Source: Phragmites australis
Lineage: Eukaryota > Streptophyta > Magnoliopsida > Poales > Poaceae
Length of the DNA stretch: 64,000 nucleotides
NCBI RefSeq assembly: GCF_958298935.1
Contig: NC_084925.1
Coordinates: 12,583,001 to 12,647,000 of the forward strand
Direction: 5' to 3'
The position numbers were made by a program, and so were the translations under genes. The notes below the pieces were generated by a model. That model had not been told where the DNA came from. It saw nothing but the letters and a program-made list of their open reading frames with translations, and ran no database searches. This document shows positions 22,653 through 33,204 of the stretch, one piece after another (position 1 is the stretch's first letter; every line of letters begins with the position of its first letter).

Positions 22653-23677
22653 ATGGCTGAGCATGGGGGTGTCGGTGGGGCACGGAATCAATTGCGGTGG
22701 ACAGCCCACATGTCCAACATGATGCTGTGCCATTTGGTTGTGCTGATTGAGGGTGGAGTGCGAACTGATAAGGGCTTTAAGGAGGTGCACCTAAACACAG
22801 TTGCAAGAAAAGTGACTGAGCAGTGCGGTGCAGAAGTCAGCGGGAGTCAGGTGTACAACCACCTCCGCAAGTGGAGATCAAGGTGGGTGAAAATATGCAA
22901 GCTGCGGGACATCAGCGGTGCCTTGTGGGATGACAACACACACTCCATCGTACTAGAGGACGAGCACTACAAAGGCCACATCAAGGTTGATGCATCACAA
23001 CTGACTTCAGTGTCAAACACTTTAATCTATTTTCTGACAAATACATCTCATATTTGTAGGATCACCCTGCTGATGTTGACTACCTCAACGTTCCTCTCGA
23101 GAACTATGAGTAGATGGTTGCCATCTTCTCTGTTGGACAGGCCACTGGGAGGTATGCTATGGGCTCCAATGAGCCTTTGGGACCTCCTCCCGATGAGGTG
23201 GAGAGCGAAGGCAAGGTGGACCCGATTTCGACTGCCACCAATGCGGGGATTATCTTTCCCGAGGTTATTGCAGAGTCCGCGGATGACGACACCAACACCA
23301 ACACCCCTCCCCCGCATGCCTCTGAGGAGGTTGCTGTTGGATCGACGGGGGGGAAAGGGAAGGACTCCTCCAGTGGGGCTGGTTCAAAGAGGAAGAGGGC
23401 CATGATCACAGAAGATGAGGCCATCATCTTCAACGGTATGACCGAAGCTGTAAAGGATATGGCAGGTGCAATCAAGGCAACCGTCCATGCTGAGGCACAT
23501 CCCGATGTGTACAATGCGGTCATGAACCTCCCTGGCTTCTCCGAGGATGCATTGTTGGCTGCTCTTGATTGGCTCTATGACCACAAGCCACAGAGCATTG
23601 GTTTTGTGCAGATGAGTGCTGAGCATCGTCGTAAGTGGATGAATCGTTGGATCGCCAAGCACTACTTCACTGACTAA
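22653..23677 (+). pseudogene. PIF/Harbinger Myb/SANT-like protein, one in-frame TAG
   Basis: Predicted exons 22653-22985 and 23060-23677 (donor AAG/GTTGAT, acceptor ATTTGTAG). The first exon has a Myb/SANT-like DNA-binding region (RWTAHMSNMMLCHLV, GFKEVHLNTVARKV, VYNHLRKWRSRWVKI). The second exon has an acidic, Ser/Thr-rich linker, a basic KRKRA patch and a helical C-terminus ending at TAA 23675-23677. TAG at 23111-23113 interrupts exon 2 where relatives probably read glutamine. An AG at 23112-23113 offers another acceptor that would skip the stop and stay in frame (298 residues). In this superfamily the Myb-like protein binds DNA and brings the transposase to the nucleus. Its ATG follows an acceptor-like GCAG, so a 5' exon is possible. 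Confidence 0.8.
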
Positions 23678-24676
23678 TGTGCTTGTCATCTAACACTAAC
23701 CTTTTGCCTACTTAGTTGGTGGTTAATGAACATTCCTCCACCCTCAAGGCCATATCTATTTATGTAAGATGAAACTGTGGACATCTTCTAATAGCTAAGC
23801 TTAGTACATGAGGTGGCACTATGGGTTGTGATGATGAAGCGGTCTAAACCTTATAAACTGTTGGCTGCTCATGTGATTATTTTGTGTAAATGTTGGAGGG
23901 TTCATGCTTAGGTGAAATATGGACATGTGTTTATTGTGCAAATCAAGTTAGTTGGCCACCTTTCGTTCAACTTGATTCTTGTCTGTTACGAATTAACTCA
24001 ACATATGTACTGTCTTATTCTATATAGCACATCAGCCTTATGCCTAAATGCGGTCTGCGAGAGATAATACAACAAAATATGCTCATCATCTAGAGGACTT
24101 GACAAAATTCGAGCCAAGCACAGACAACCTATAACACTTCATCCAAACTTACCTCATTCAAGTACATTACCTAAACAACACTTCAAAATTTCTAAAAATT
24201 TAAGCCACATTTAAATCTGACCTACACAACCTACACAACATACACACAACAACTTTAGGGGGGTAAGCACACCGCTCCTCAGGTGCAAGGTCACCATACT
24301 CCACTCATGCGGGCAACCAATCACAATCTCAGCACTTTGCACCCGCTCATACAGCCTCATGTACAGCCAACCAAACAGAATCTCAGATCAGCTTGCATCC
24401 ACAGCTGCAGCCAACCAAACACACTTCTTTTTCAGAATACGGATCCCCTCAGCCTGCTTCCCCTCATCCAGGATATATGGTGCAGCTCTACAAAACCTCG
24501 TACAGGCAACCAAACACGCCCTTAGGGGATCAAATAGATTCCTTCTTTTTTCACAAATATCCTTATGGTAATGAAAAAGAAATCACTTTACATATAGATA
24601 AATCCCAATTATATGTATGGGACCGTAGGTGTTGTGGTAATAACAATTTTTTTTGCCATCATGGTAGTTACGTCAC

Positions 24677-25200
24677 TAAGGGTGGCAACGGGTCTGCCCT
24701 TATCGGGTTTTGTAGAACACATCCGACCTGGTCCCGAAATAGATACCGGGTGCAAAATGGCCCCTGATCCCAGCCCCGGCGGGGACCCGAGCGCCGAAGC
24801 GAGAGGGCTGAGGGTGGTGGCGGCCACAGAGCAGCGCGGGCGAAGTAGCATGTCGGCAGAGGGCGTGTGGGTGAGGCGGCGAAGGGCATGAGGGCGAGGC
24901 GGCAGAGGGCGCAGCGACAGTGGGTGACCCGGGCGCAGCAACGTCATGCAGTGAAAGCAAGAGGCACGTGTGCAACGGCGTCGGGCTGTCGATGTGTGCA
25001 TGTGGGCTGGGCCTCTTGGGTGCCTGGGCCATTGGCGCATTTTAGGGCCGCGGGGGGCAAACACAACCCTAGCCCCGAACCTGATTCAGGTCGGGGTCCC
25101 AACCCGATGGCCCCGCGAAACTGTTTTCCCACCCGAACCAATTCCCTTTGGGTCTCAAACCCACGGGGACCTTACCTGATGGGGCAACCTGCCATCCCTA
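24677..25200. mobile_element. hAT-type non-autonomous element
   Basis: 524 bp with ends TAAGGGTGGCAAC and, in reverse, TAGGGATGGCAGG, as in the hAT superfamily. It is flanked by an 8-bp duplication TACGTCAC (24669-24676) / TATGTCAC (25201-25208), with one mismatch. The inside is GC-rich and has no transposase. Confidence 0.8.
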
Positions 25201-25208
25201 TATGTCAC

Positions 25209-26586
25209 CCAATTTTATTGTAATAGCATGCAGGAAGGTGGGCCGTTGTGGTGCCAAACACTCTCCCCACTTTAAATTATAAGTGTGGTTTAATTTGGTG
25301 TGCTTTATAATACTAAATTTCAACATTATTATGTTCATTTCAACAAAATTGTAATCATAGGAAAGTACTTCAAATATAAATTTAGTGCTAGTCTAAGGCT
25401 CCCCTTGAAATAAGGGAAAATGAAGGGATTTTACGAGCTCAGATTGTAGGAATTTCATAGAAATTTTAGCAGATTTAAACCCTTAGAATTCTTTTCCAAG
25501 GGTTGTTTCAAAAATACGAATGCATACGTCAAATTCCTATTGCATGCTTTTCCATGCCCCCAATTTCCTTGGAACTTTAACATGATTTCAAACCTAATGT
25601 TTTGAGAAGTTCAATGGAATCTCTCTTTCTTTCTTCTTTCCTCCAAAACTCTTGTGTTGTTTTCCGACGGACCACCCAAACACATTGCCTCTAATATTGG
25701 TGTGTTTTGATACTTTTGGATTCGAGAGTACCAAGTATTCTATTCTTAAGTTTTTCTTATTCATGCATTCTAAAGAGGTCCGCAACGCACACAACATTCC
25801 CAAAATATAGGAACAAAAAAGATGGAACAAAAAAAGACACATGTCTAAAGTGACTTGGCACTTGAAATTGTACATGAGTTCAAAATATAGAAAAGTTTGA
25901 AAAGTAGCGTTTGGATGTAACACCGGAAAAACAACAGGAATTCCAAAATAGAAAGGAAGAAAAACCACGAGATTGGCCCCATGTTTAGTTTCCTCTAAAT
26001 TATTTTTCAATAGCCCATTCCATAGAAATTTCATAGGAATTATTGTATCGTAGAATAGGGCATTATGGGAAAATTTTCATGTAGGAACTAAACCCTCAAA
26101 AATTCCTACACTTCTTTTTTTATGGGAGGAGAAGGGTGGGACGGGGAGCGAGGCTAGGTAAGGCAAGGCATCGTCATTGTCGGGAGAAAGTAAAAAAGTG
26201 GACCGCTGCTGGAGGAAGAAGACAGCACGTCAAACATCCGATGCCCATCCAATCGACACAATGCGTCAACTGTAATTTATCGAGTTTTCAAATCACTGAA
26301 GGATAAAATGATCCTAAATTTACACACGTGTAACCACTTACTTTATGGAACTCAATCCAGAAGTAAGTTGCTACTGTTACTAATTCGAGATTAGTACTAG
26401 TATGTTGGATTTTGAGCAGGTCCTCACCTCCCCTCCATGTCAAATTATAATATTTTGACCATTTTTGAAAATATTTTCACAAACAAACTCTTGAGAAAAT
26501 AATTTTTAAAAATAGATCCTTTTGCATGACACCATAACATTTGGCACCGTGGTAGCTGCCACACAACCATGATGCTATGCAAAAGG
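25209..26586. other. AT-rich region, possible old MITE
   Basis: No gene is supported. 25395-26095 has facing copies of ATTTCATAGAAATT-type sequence (near 25451 and 26027) and may be an old foldback element, but clear termini and a duplication were not found. Confidence 0.35.
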
Positions 26587-27496
26587 CACTACTAAAAAAA
26601 CCTCTTCACTGTCGGCCTATAAAAGGGTTTCGCTGCTGGCAGTGGGCAACGGGTATTGATAGTTCCCGATTATCACTGCTGACCCGGGGACTGGCAGTGA
26701 AGGGGTTATCACTGCTGGCTGAATAATTGAAAAAAAAATTGCACCTGAGGAACCCCTACGCTCATGCCGTCGCAAGTCACAAGTCACGTGATTTTTCGCG
26801 TGAAATACGCGCACGTGCGATTCGTGGCACTCGAACCCGGAACCTCTCAACTCGCGCGATATGTCCTTACCATCTCACCATAGAAGTACTAGTGATACCA
26901 TTAGCATATACAATCCTTTTGACATCTTCTGTCTGAAACTTCAAATAATTGTTTGGATATCTAAATGACATCAAATGAATAAGTTTCAACTACAAAGTTG
27001 TAAATCTCGTCGAGGGCTACAATTTTGATATAAAGTTTGTTCCCATCTGATTTCGTATGAAAAATTATGATTTTTTTAAAATAAGTTATCATCTACTATC
27101 ACTGCCGACTCTAGTCACAAACCGGCAGTGATACTATCACTGCCGGCTCGTGGCTAGAGCCGGCAGTGAAACCTTGACTATCACTGCCGGTTGGTGGCTA
27201 GAGCCTGCAGTGATAGTTGTCAAGCATCACTACCGATTGGTGGCTAGAGCCGGCAGTGATAGTCATCAAGCATCGCTGCCGGTTGGTGGCTAGAGCCGGC
27301 AGTGATAGTCAAGGTTTCACTGCCGGCTCTAGCCACGAGACGGCAGTAATAATCAAGTTTCACTGCCGGTTCTTTTCGAATGGTTTTTTAGTGTCGATCC
27401 TTGATACAAACCGGCAGTGATAGTCAAGGTTTCACTGCCGGCTCGTAAGAAATCGGCAGTGATAGGCTGGCATATAAGCCTATTTCTGTAGTAGTG
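26587..27496. mobile_element. Non-autonomous CACTA element
   Basis: 910 bp, flanked by AGG on both sides (26584-26586 and 27497-27499). Ends are CACTACTAAAAAAACC and, in reverse, CACTACTACAGAAATAGG. Subterminal arrays of TCACTGCCGGTT / GCCGGCAGTGATAG occur in both orientations. It contains a tRNA-like module on the minus strand (26745-26880) and the ACAAAGTTGTAAATCTCGTC module. It has no transposase. Confidence 0.88.
26745..26880 (-). other. tRNA-like B-box module in CACTA element
   Basis: On the minus strand: GGTGAGATGGTAAGG, GCGCGAGTTGAGAGG, then the B-box-like GGGTTCGAGTGCC (26826-26838), then TATTTCACGCGAAAAATC and CACGTGACTTG. It matches the block order at 16880-16985. Confidence 0.55.
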
Positions 27497-27499
27497 AGG

Positions 27500-28290
27500 A
27501 TCTATTTTCAAAATAGTTTCTCCAATGGTCCATTTGTAAAAATTATTTCAGAAAAGGTCCAATTGTATAAAATCATCCCCTCCACTCTGCCAGTTCTCAC
27601 ACCGGTTTGCCACCCCTTGAACTTGTCCTTTGTGAAAAGAAAATGATAAAAAGAAAAAAAGTGGTGGTGAGCTCCCCATAGCTAGTTAAGTAGGTGGTGG
27701 TGGCGGTGGCGGTGTGAGCAAGAGACAGTGCGGCTGATGAGATTGAAAGGGTATATCGGTGGTTGCGGGACATGCTGGTTGTTGCTGGTCAGCTAGTTGC
27801 AGTCCAGTAATGGAGAATAAAGGAGGCCAGAATGGTCCATGTAGGAGCCATGGCGAGGCGGCCCATGATGGAGACCCGATGATTACTGAGGAAGGCAGCA
27901 CAACCACGAGCAAGAAATGGGCTATGGTCATGGCGCTGTTGGAGACTTGCAAGGAAGGCCACACAACAGCGAGGAAGGCGATGCTGGCGGCGGAGGAGAT
28001 TGGGACGGTGGCCCAGAAAGTCATAACAGCAATGCCGACCAAGAAAGGCCCCACCTTGGAAGCCTAGCTGGCAAGCTGCAAGGAAGGTTGTGTGACGTCG
28101 AGGAAGGGAATTCTAGTGGCAGTGAAGGCCCTAGCGGATGTCAAGGAAGGGACAATGGCAACCAAGAAAGGAAGGCTCCGCCTTGGAGGCCTAGGCGATC
28201 AGCCAGTGTGCAGCATGGCGACGAGCAAGCAACAAGCCACCCTTGAGATGGAGTTGTAGGGGAAGATGCAGGCTTTTCGCAAGGTGGATC
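27500..28290 (+). other. Unrecognised sequence with coding-like composition
   Basis: From about 27750 the plus strand is GC-rich with imperfect AAGGAAGG and ACCAAGAAAGG repeats. One frame (27810-28067) encodes a Lys/Ala-rich helical peptide with MALLETCKEGHTTARKAML. The neighbouring frame near 28216 reads MATSKQQATLEMEL. I do not recognise the protein. A related reading VATSKQLATLSAVELEGK appears at 36691-36745, on the other side of the inserted LTR. Confidence 0.4.
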
Positions 28291-28677
28291 TGTAACATAC
28301 CAAATTTTCAAATATTATTGAACAATATTTTGCTGGAATTTATGGAGTTCATTTTCCTTTCTTTCTCTCTTTCTCTCTTAGTTTTCTTGGCGTTCTGCTA
28401 TTATCCAAGATGTAAAGAAAAAGAATTTTTCCATTTCCAATCGGGCTCAACCTCCTCCAGCCGCACCCCTCCTTAGCCCATGTTAGGCTGGCCCATCCAC
28501 CTCCCCACCTGGGCTACGATCTGGCAGGACATCCCACTCATTTTTGCCTCTGGGCCATGAGCAGGAAGGCCAGAATACCCTGGTTATTTTTTCCTTGGGC
28601 CACACACAATCTACTAGCAACCCAAGCCGCGTGCAGTAGGTGCTCTATTGACCCTTTGATTACTTTCCGTGCACTCA
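28291..28677 (+). repeat. Del/Tekay-like LTR, left segment
   Basis: Begins TGTAACATACC, a typical LTR start. It has a pyrimidine-rich stretch (28350-28385) and GGGCC-rich blocks. It is interrupted at 28678 by a Ty1/copia element and resumes at 33205. Confidence 0.6.
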
Positions 28678-28816
28678 TGACTACACAGAAGGAGATGCAC
28701 GACCACTCCTCCATCACTCGTGAATACTCATGACCACTCAGCGACCACTCTAACGGGAACTAACGACCACTCATGGGCACAAGCAAACACTGGTCGCTGG
28801 AACACGGGAAGGGACT
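28678..28816 (-). repeat. 3' LTR remnant of copia element
   Basis: Matches 32757-32890 in the same orientation: both have ACACGGAAGGAGA-like starts, CCACTCCTCCA, CTCAGCGACCA and GGAACAYGGGAAG. About 85 percent identical by eye. It ends abruptly at 28816. Confidence 0.75.
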
Positions 28817-31660
28817 GTGACCAAGAAGGAAGAGAACGTCGGTCATGCTCTTACAACCATCAAGGTAGCCAGCCATGTTGCTGTCATTGTACCCCATTAG
28901 CGCTAGTGTGACTCCTCCTTCCTTCTGGTAAACAATGCCATAGCCACGAGTACCAGCCATGTAACAGAGGAGGTGCTTGACTGCCAAGTAGTGATCTTCC
29001 AGTGGATCCTCCATGTACTGGTTGACGTACCCCACCGCGAACACGATGTCTGGTCGTGTGTGCACCTAATAGCACATACCACAAATGATGCTTCGATAGT
29101 GCGTCACGTCAACTAATGGTGCCTTGCTCGCCTTGGAGAGATTCAACCGCTCCTCCATCGGTGCGAGACAGGGGTTGCACTCCTCCATTCTGCTCCTCTC
29201 CATGAGCTTCCTAGCATAGGCACTCTGGCAGAGCGCTATGCCACCTTCACTCTAACTCACCTCAATGCCGAGGTAGTAGGTGAGCAAACCAAGGTCACTC
29301 ATGTGACGCATCATCATATTGTGTTTGAACTTGTCGATGTCGTCATGGCTTGACCCGGTGATGACCAAATCATCAACATACACGCTGACGACCAGCAGAC
29401 CATGTCATGCATGTCACATGTACAGGGCGTGCTTGCTGGCACACTTGATGAAGCCCAATGAGACGAGGCACACATCTAGCTTGATGTTCTAGGCACGGGG
29501 TGCCAGGCGTAGCCCGTATAGGGTCATTCACAACCGGAGCACCTTGTGCTCTTGATGCTCGACGACGAAACCTGGTGGCTGCTACACGTATACCTCCTCA
29601 AAGAGCTCCCCATTTAGGAATGCGAACTTCACATCCATGTGGTGGATAGACCAGTCCTCATGCGCCGCTAGTGCCAGCAATGCGCTCACTGATTCTATCA
29701 ACGCGACGGGTGCGAACACTTCTTCAAAGTCAACACCCTCATGCTGAATGTAGCCTTTCACCATGAGTCACGGCTTGTGCTTCATTAGCTCACCATTCTC
29801 GTCCCGCTTGACCTTGAACACCCACTTTAACCCGATCGATCGACGACCAATCGGTGAGTCGATGAGCTCCCATGTCTCATTGTCCTCGATCGACTGCATC
29901 TCCTCCAGCATCGCGCAACACTAGCATGGCTCATGCTCAAGCTCGGTGAAGCTGGTTAGCTTCTTTGCACTCACCAAGGGCAGCTCATGCTCGTTAGCTT
30001 CTCGGGCCGCCTGCCCATGTGGCATGGCATCTCCCAAGATGTCCTCGATGGTGTGAAAACAGAGCGGCCTATCATCATGTTCGGCGTTGAGGTATTGGGA
30101 TGCATTAGCCGGTGGCGTGGCGAAATGAGTCGATGCTGGTCACAGATATGTGGTCGTCATAGTCGGACACATCATCGTAGTAGGCAGACCTGTAGTCACA
30201 GCAATTGAACTTGTGGTCACCGTAGTCGGATTTGTGGACGCCGGATGAGCTGGAGCCTCTCGCGCTGCCTCTGACCCTCGGCACTCTACGTACTCAACGG
30301 TGAAGTTGCTATCGAGAGCTGTGGTCATTGGCTCGTCTGTCATCAACCAGTCCTAGCACCTCTTCTCGTCGAAAACCATGTCATGAGAGAGGTGAATGCC
30401 ACATGCTCATGGGTTGAACAGGCTATAAGCCTTGGTCCTTGGCTCTTAACTGAGGAGCACTATTGGAATGCTGTGGTCACTCAGCTTTTGCAGGTTTGAC
30501 TTGGTTACCTTGATGTGCTCCATGCATCCAAATGTATGCAAAAACAAGACATCGGGCTTCCTCCCATGCCAAGCCTCGAACAGGGTCATGCCGTTCAGAC
30601 TCTTGATTGTCAACCAGTTGAGGAGGAAGACCATTGTGGTCACTGCCTCTCCCTAAAACATCGCTAGCATTTGCTTTGCCTTGAGCAGATAGCGTGCCAT
30701 CCCGATGATGGTATGGTTGTGTCATTCCACAACACTATTCTGCTATAGGGAGTATATTACTATGAGGTGGCGCTCGACTCCCTGCTCAGTGTAGTACTGC
30801 CCAAACTCAACCGAGGTGAATTCACCACCCTGATCAGTCCACAGCACACATAGTCGCCACCCGGTCTCCATCTCGACATGCGTCTAAAGCTCCTTTATTG
30901 CAGTGGGCGTCTCGTTGTTGCTAGTCAGCAGACACAGACACATGTAACAGCTGTGTTCGTCCGCCAGCAATAGGAAGTAGCGCCACCCATCGGGTGTTAG
31001 TAGAGTGATGGGCCCACATAGATCATCGTGCACGAGGTCTAGATGACCCTAGGCACGGTATATGGCCTCCTTCGAGAATGCAGCACATTGTTGCTTGCCA
31101 GCAAGATAGCTATCGTAAACCTCGCCGATGTGGTCGATTGCTGGAAGACCGTGCACCATCTCATGGCGCACCAACCTCTTTAACTCGGCAAAGTGCAGAT
31201 GACCAAAACGGGCATGCTAGAGCCACGCCTCGTCATCATGCTGTGCGGACAGATAGACCAGCTGCATGATCAGTTTAATCGTATACAGTCGGTTTTTGGA
31301 GCGCATTACCTTAGCAAGAAGACGACACTCCCGATAGTGGATCGGCAACACTCCCCCATCAATCAGCACTTGACAGCCTCGCTTGTCAAGCTGACCAATG
31401 CTGATTATATTGCTCTTCATCTTGGGGATGAAGTAGACATCCGTGATAGCGTAGTGTTCGTCATTCTTGCACTTGAACAGCACCATGTCGCAGCCTCGGA
31501 TGTCAACAATGGAGCCATCCCCGAACTTGACCGAGCCGACGATGCTGGTGTCGAGCTCTGCGAATGCGTCACCATTGCCGGTCATGTAGTTGCTAGGTCC
31601 AGTGTCCAGATACCACACATCGCTCCGGCTCTTGCCTTCGTAACGCATGCATCTCGTTGA
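28817..31660 (-). pseudogene. pol: Copia pol: protease, integrase, RT, RNase H (decayed)
   Basis: Reading down the minus strand: the protease motif DVWYLDTGPSNYMTG is near 31620. Next come a GAG-pre-integrase region and integrase fragments around 31200-30450 (NGMTLFEAWHGRKPD). RT has [32 protein letters not shown] and a YVDD motif (VYVDDLVITGS, about 29365-29400). RNase H has RPDIVFAVGYVNQYM and NDSNMAGYLD. The order protease-integrase-RT-RNase H is diagnostic of Ty1/copia. Many stops and frame changes make it non-functional. Confidence 0.82.
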
Positions 31661-32650
31661 ACTTGATGCACCCTAGGTGTGTCAGCTCGTCTGAGTCAGT
31701 GAGGGCACACACCTGCTCCATCAGCAAGTTCGGCTCGTCATCGTCACCCTGCGCGTGTTGGGCTTGCTCCTTGCACTTCAATTGCCTGCAATCCTTGGCC
31801 CAATGACCAAGTTTGCCGCAGTTCTAGCACTTGTCATTGCTGATGTCGCACCCTAACCCCTGCTTAGCATTGCGGATGTAGGAGTCACCCTTCTTGCGAC
31901 ACGTCTTTCCGCAGGGGCTTCCGCGTCCACCACCTTTGCCTGCGTTGGAGGAGCCCTCCCCAGGCTTCTGGTCCTTTAACCGCGACATCCACTCTATCTC
32001 GATGAACAAGAGTTGCCTGCTTTTATTTATTGGAGCGGCTTGCATGCAACGGTCCTCTATGGCCTTCAGATGGCCAGTCACTTCTTCGATGGACAGTGTG
32101 GACAAATCAAGCACGGTCTCAATGGACAAAGTGATCTGCGCAAACCTTGGAGGCACCATGCATAGGTGATTTTTGACAACTACCGTGTCGTTAATGACCT
32201 CATCGACGGTCGCCATCTGGTTACCAGACCGCTTAGGCACATCGCGAAATCCTCCACTACCTCGCCTCGATCACTTCATACTCCTTGCAGAGCTTCTGGG
32301 CTTTTGCTTTCCACATGGGATCAATGTCGATGAGCATGGCCTTGAGGCTATCCCAATCCTCCTTGGCGGTGGGCTTGCTAGCCAGTGTGGAGATCATTTC
32401 CGGCGGAACCGCCTGGAGAATGGCCTCTAGTGCCATCCGGTCTTCTTGTTCCTCAACGGCGCTGATGTTGATGGCATCTCAGAGAGCCCTTGAGCTTGGA
32501 GCATCATCTTCATCATCAGCGACCAATCATCATAGTTCGTCCAGGTGAGAGTTGGATATGCTATCGAGCCTCCAACCTCTCGTACCATCCGCTGCACCAC
32601 GAGCGCATGGCTACCGTCATCACAGTTATTTCCTTAGCACGGAGGAGGAG
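31661..32650 (-). pseudogene. gag: Copia gag (decayed)
   Basis: Fragments of the copia gag (UBN2-type) domain in several frames: LTWTNYDDWSLMMKMMLQAQ near 32560, and GNQMATVDEVINDTVVVKNH near 32215. The zinc knuckle is C-x2-C-x4-H-x4-C (CNCGKLGHWAKDC region, about 31795-31835), preceded by a stop. Frameshifts separate the parts. Confidence 0.75.
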
Positions 32651-32756
32651 AGAGAGACCCACAATGTCCCCATCGCAGTGGAGTCCAAGAAAGCTTCAAG
32701 TCTCCTAGGGCCCATGATTCTGACATGGCACAAGAGCATCGAACCATGCTCTGATA

Positions 32757-33204
32757 TAGGACCACACGGAAGGAGACACACGATCACTCCTCCACCACTC
32801 GCGAATACTCACGATAACTCAGCGACCAATCTAATGTGAGCTAATGACCACTCACGAGCACAAGAAAGCATTGGTCACTGGAACATGGGAAGCACACATA
32901 AACAAGAGAGAGATGTATTTGTGTCACTCAACCACCGTGAATTTTTAGGGTTTTTTCTTCTCTTATTTATATACTCGGACTCTTGCACATAGACTCCAAA
33001 AGGCGCCCCATGTTCCGTAACTTGAACTGCGTCGTGCGTCGCATCCAACATGAGGCAAGAAAGTTGCACTGACATGACGTACGTCTTGTCCCACGTCTCA
33101 ATCCTATAACTACGCGCACATCCCATACATGTGTGGAAACACACGCTTGACTCAAACACAAAACGAAAAGGAAAAAAACTAGCAGGAACAAGTTATTTTC
33201 AACA
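32757..33204 (-). repeat. 5' LTR of copia element
   Basis: 448 bp. In element orientation it starts TGTTGAAAATAACTTG and ends ...GTGTGGTCCTA. The minus strand has a TATA box GTATATAAATAAG at 32961-32974. The primer site TATCAGAGCATGG follows directly (32744-32756), matching tRNA-Met-type copia sites. Confidence 0.7.

Larger units (their letters stand above)
19361..24521 (+). mobile_element. Complete PIF/Harbinger DNA transposon
   Basis: 5161-bp element flanked by TTA target duplications (19358-19360 and 24522-24524). The ends are inverted: the left reads GGGCGTGTTCGGATGG, the right in reverse GGGCGTGTTTGG. The right subterminal region repeats CAACCAAACA several times. It carries the two genes of an autonomous PIF/Harbinger element on the plus strand: a DDE transposase (20772-22120) and a Myb/SANT-like protein (22653-23677). 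Two minisatellites lie at 19985-20430 and 22225-22600. It is the only element here with an unbroken catalytic gene. Confidence 0.92.
28678..33204 (-). mobile_element. Ty1/copia retrotransposon, internally deleted
   Basis: Minus-orientation element with a 5' LTR at 32757-33204, a tRNA-Met type primer site next to it, gag near 32650-31650, and protease, integrase and RT in the copia order down to RNase H at 28817. The 3' LTR keeps only its last 139 bp (28678-28816). RNase H is joined directly to LTR sequence, so a deletion removed the end of pol and most of the LTR. Stops and frameshifts are frequent. A target duplication was not identified. Confidence 0.8.

Noticed and set aside
31193..31660. 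Plus-strand 155-codon frame
   Set aside because: It is opposite the copia protease and integrase region and has no domain.
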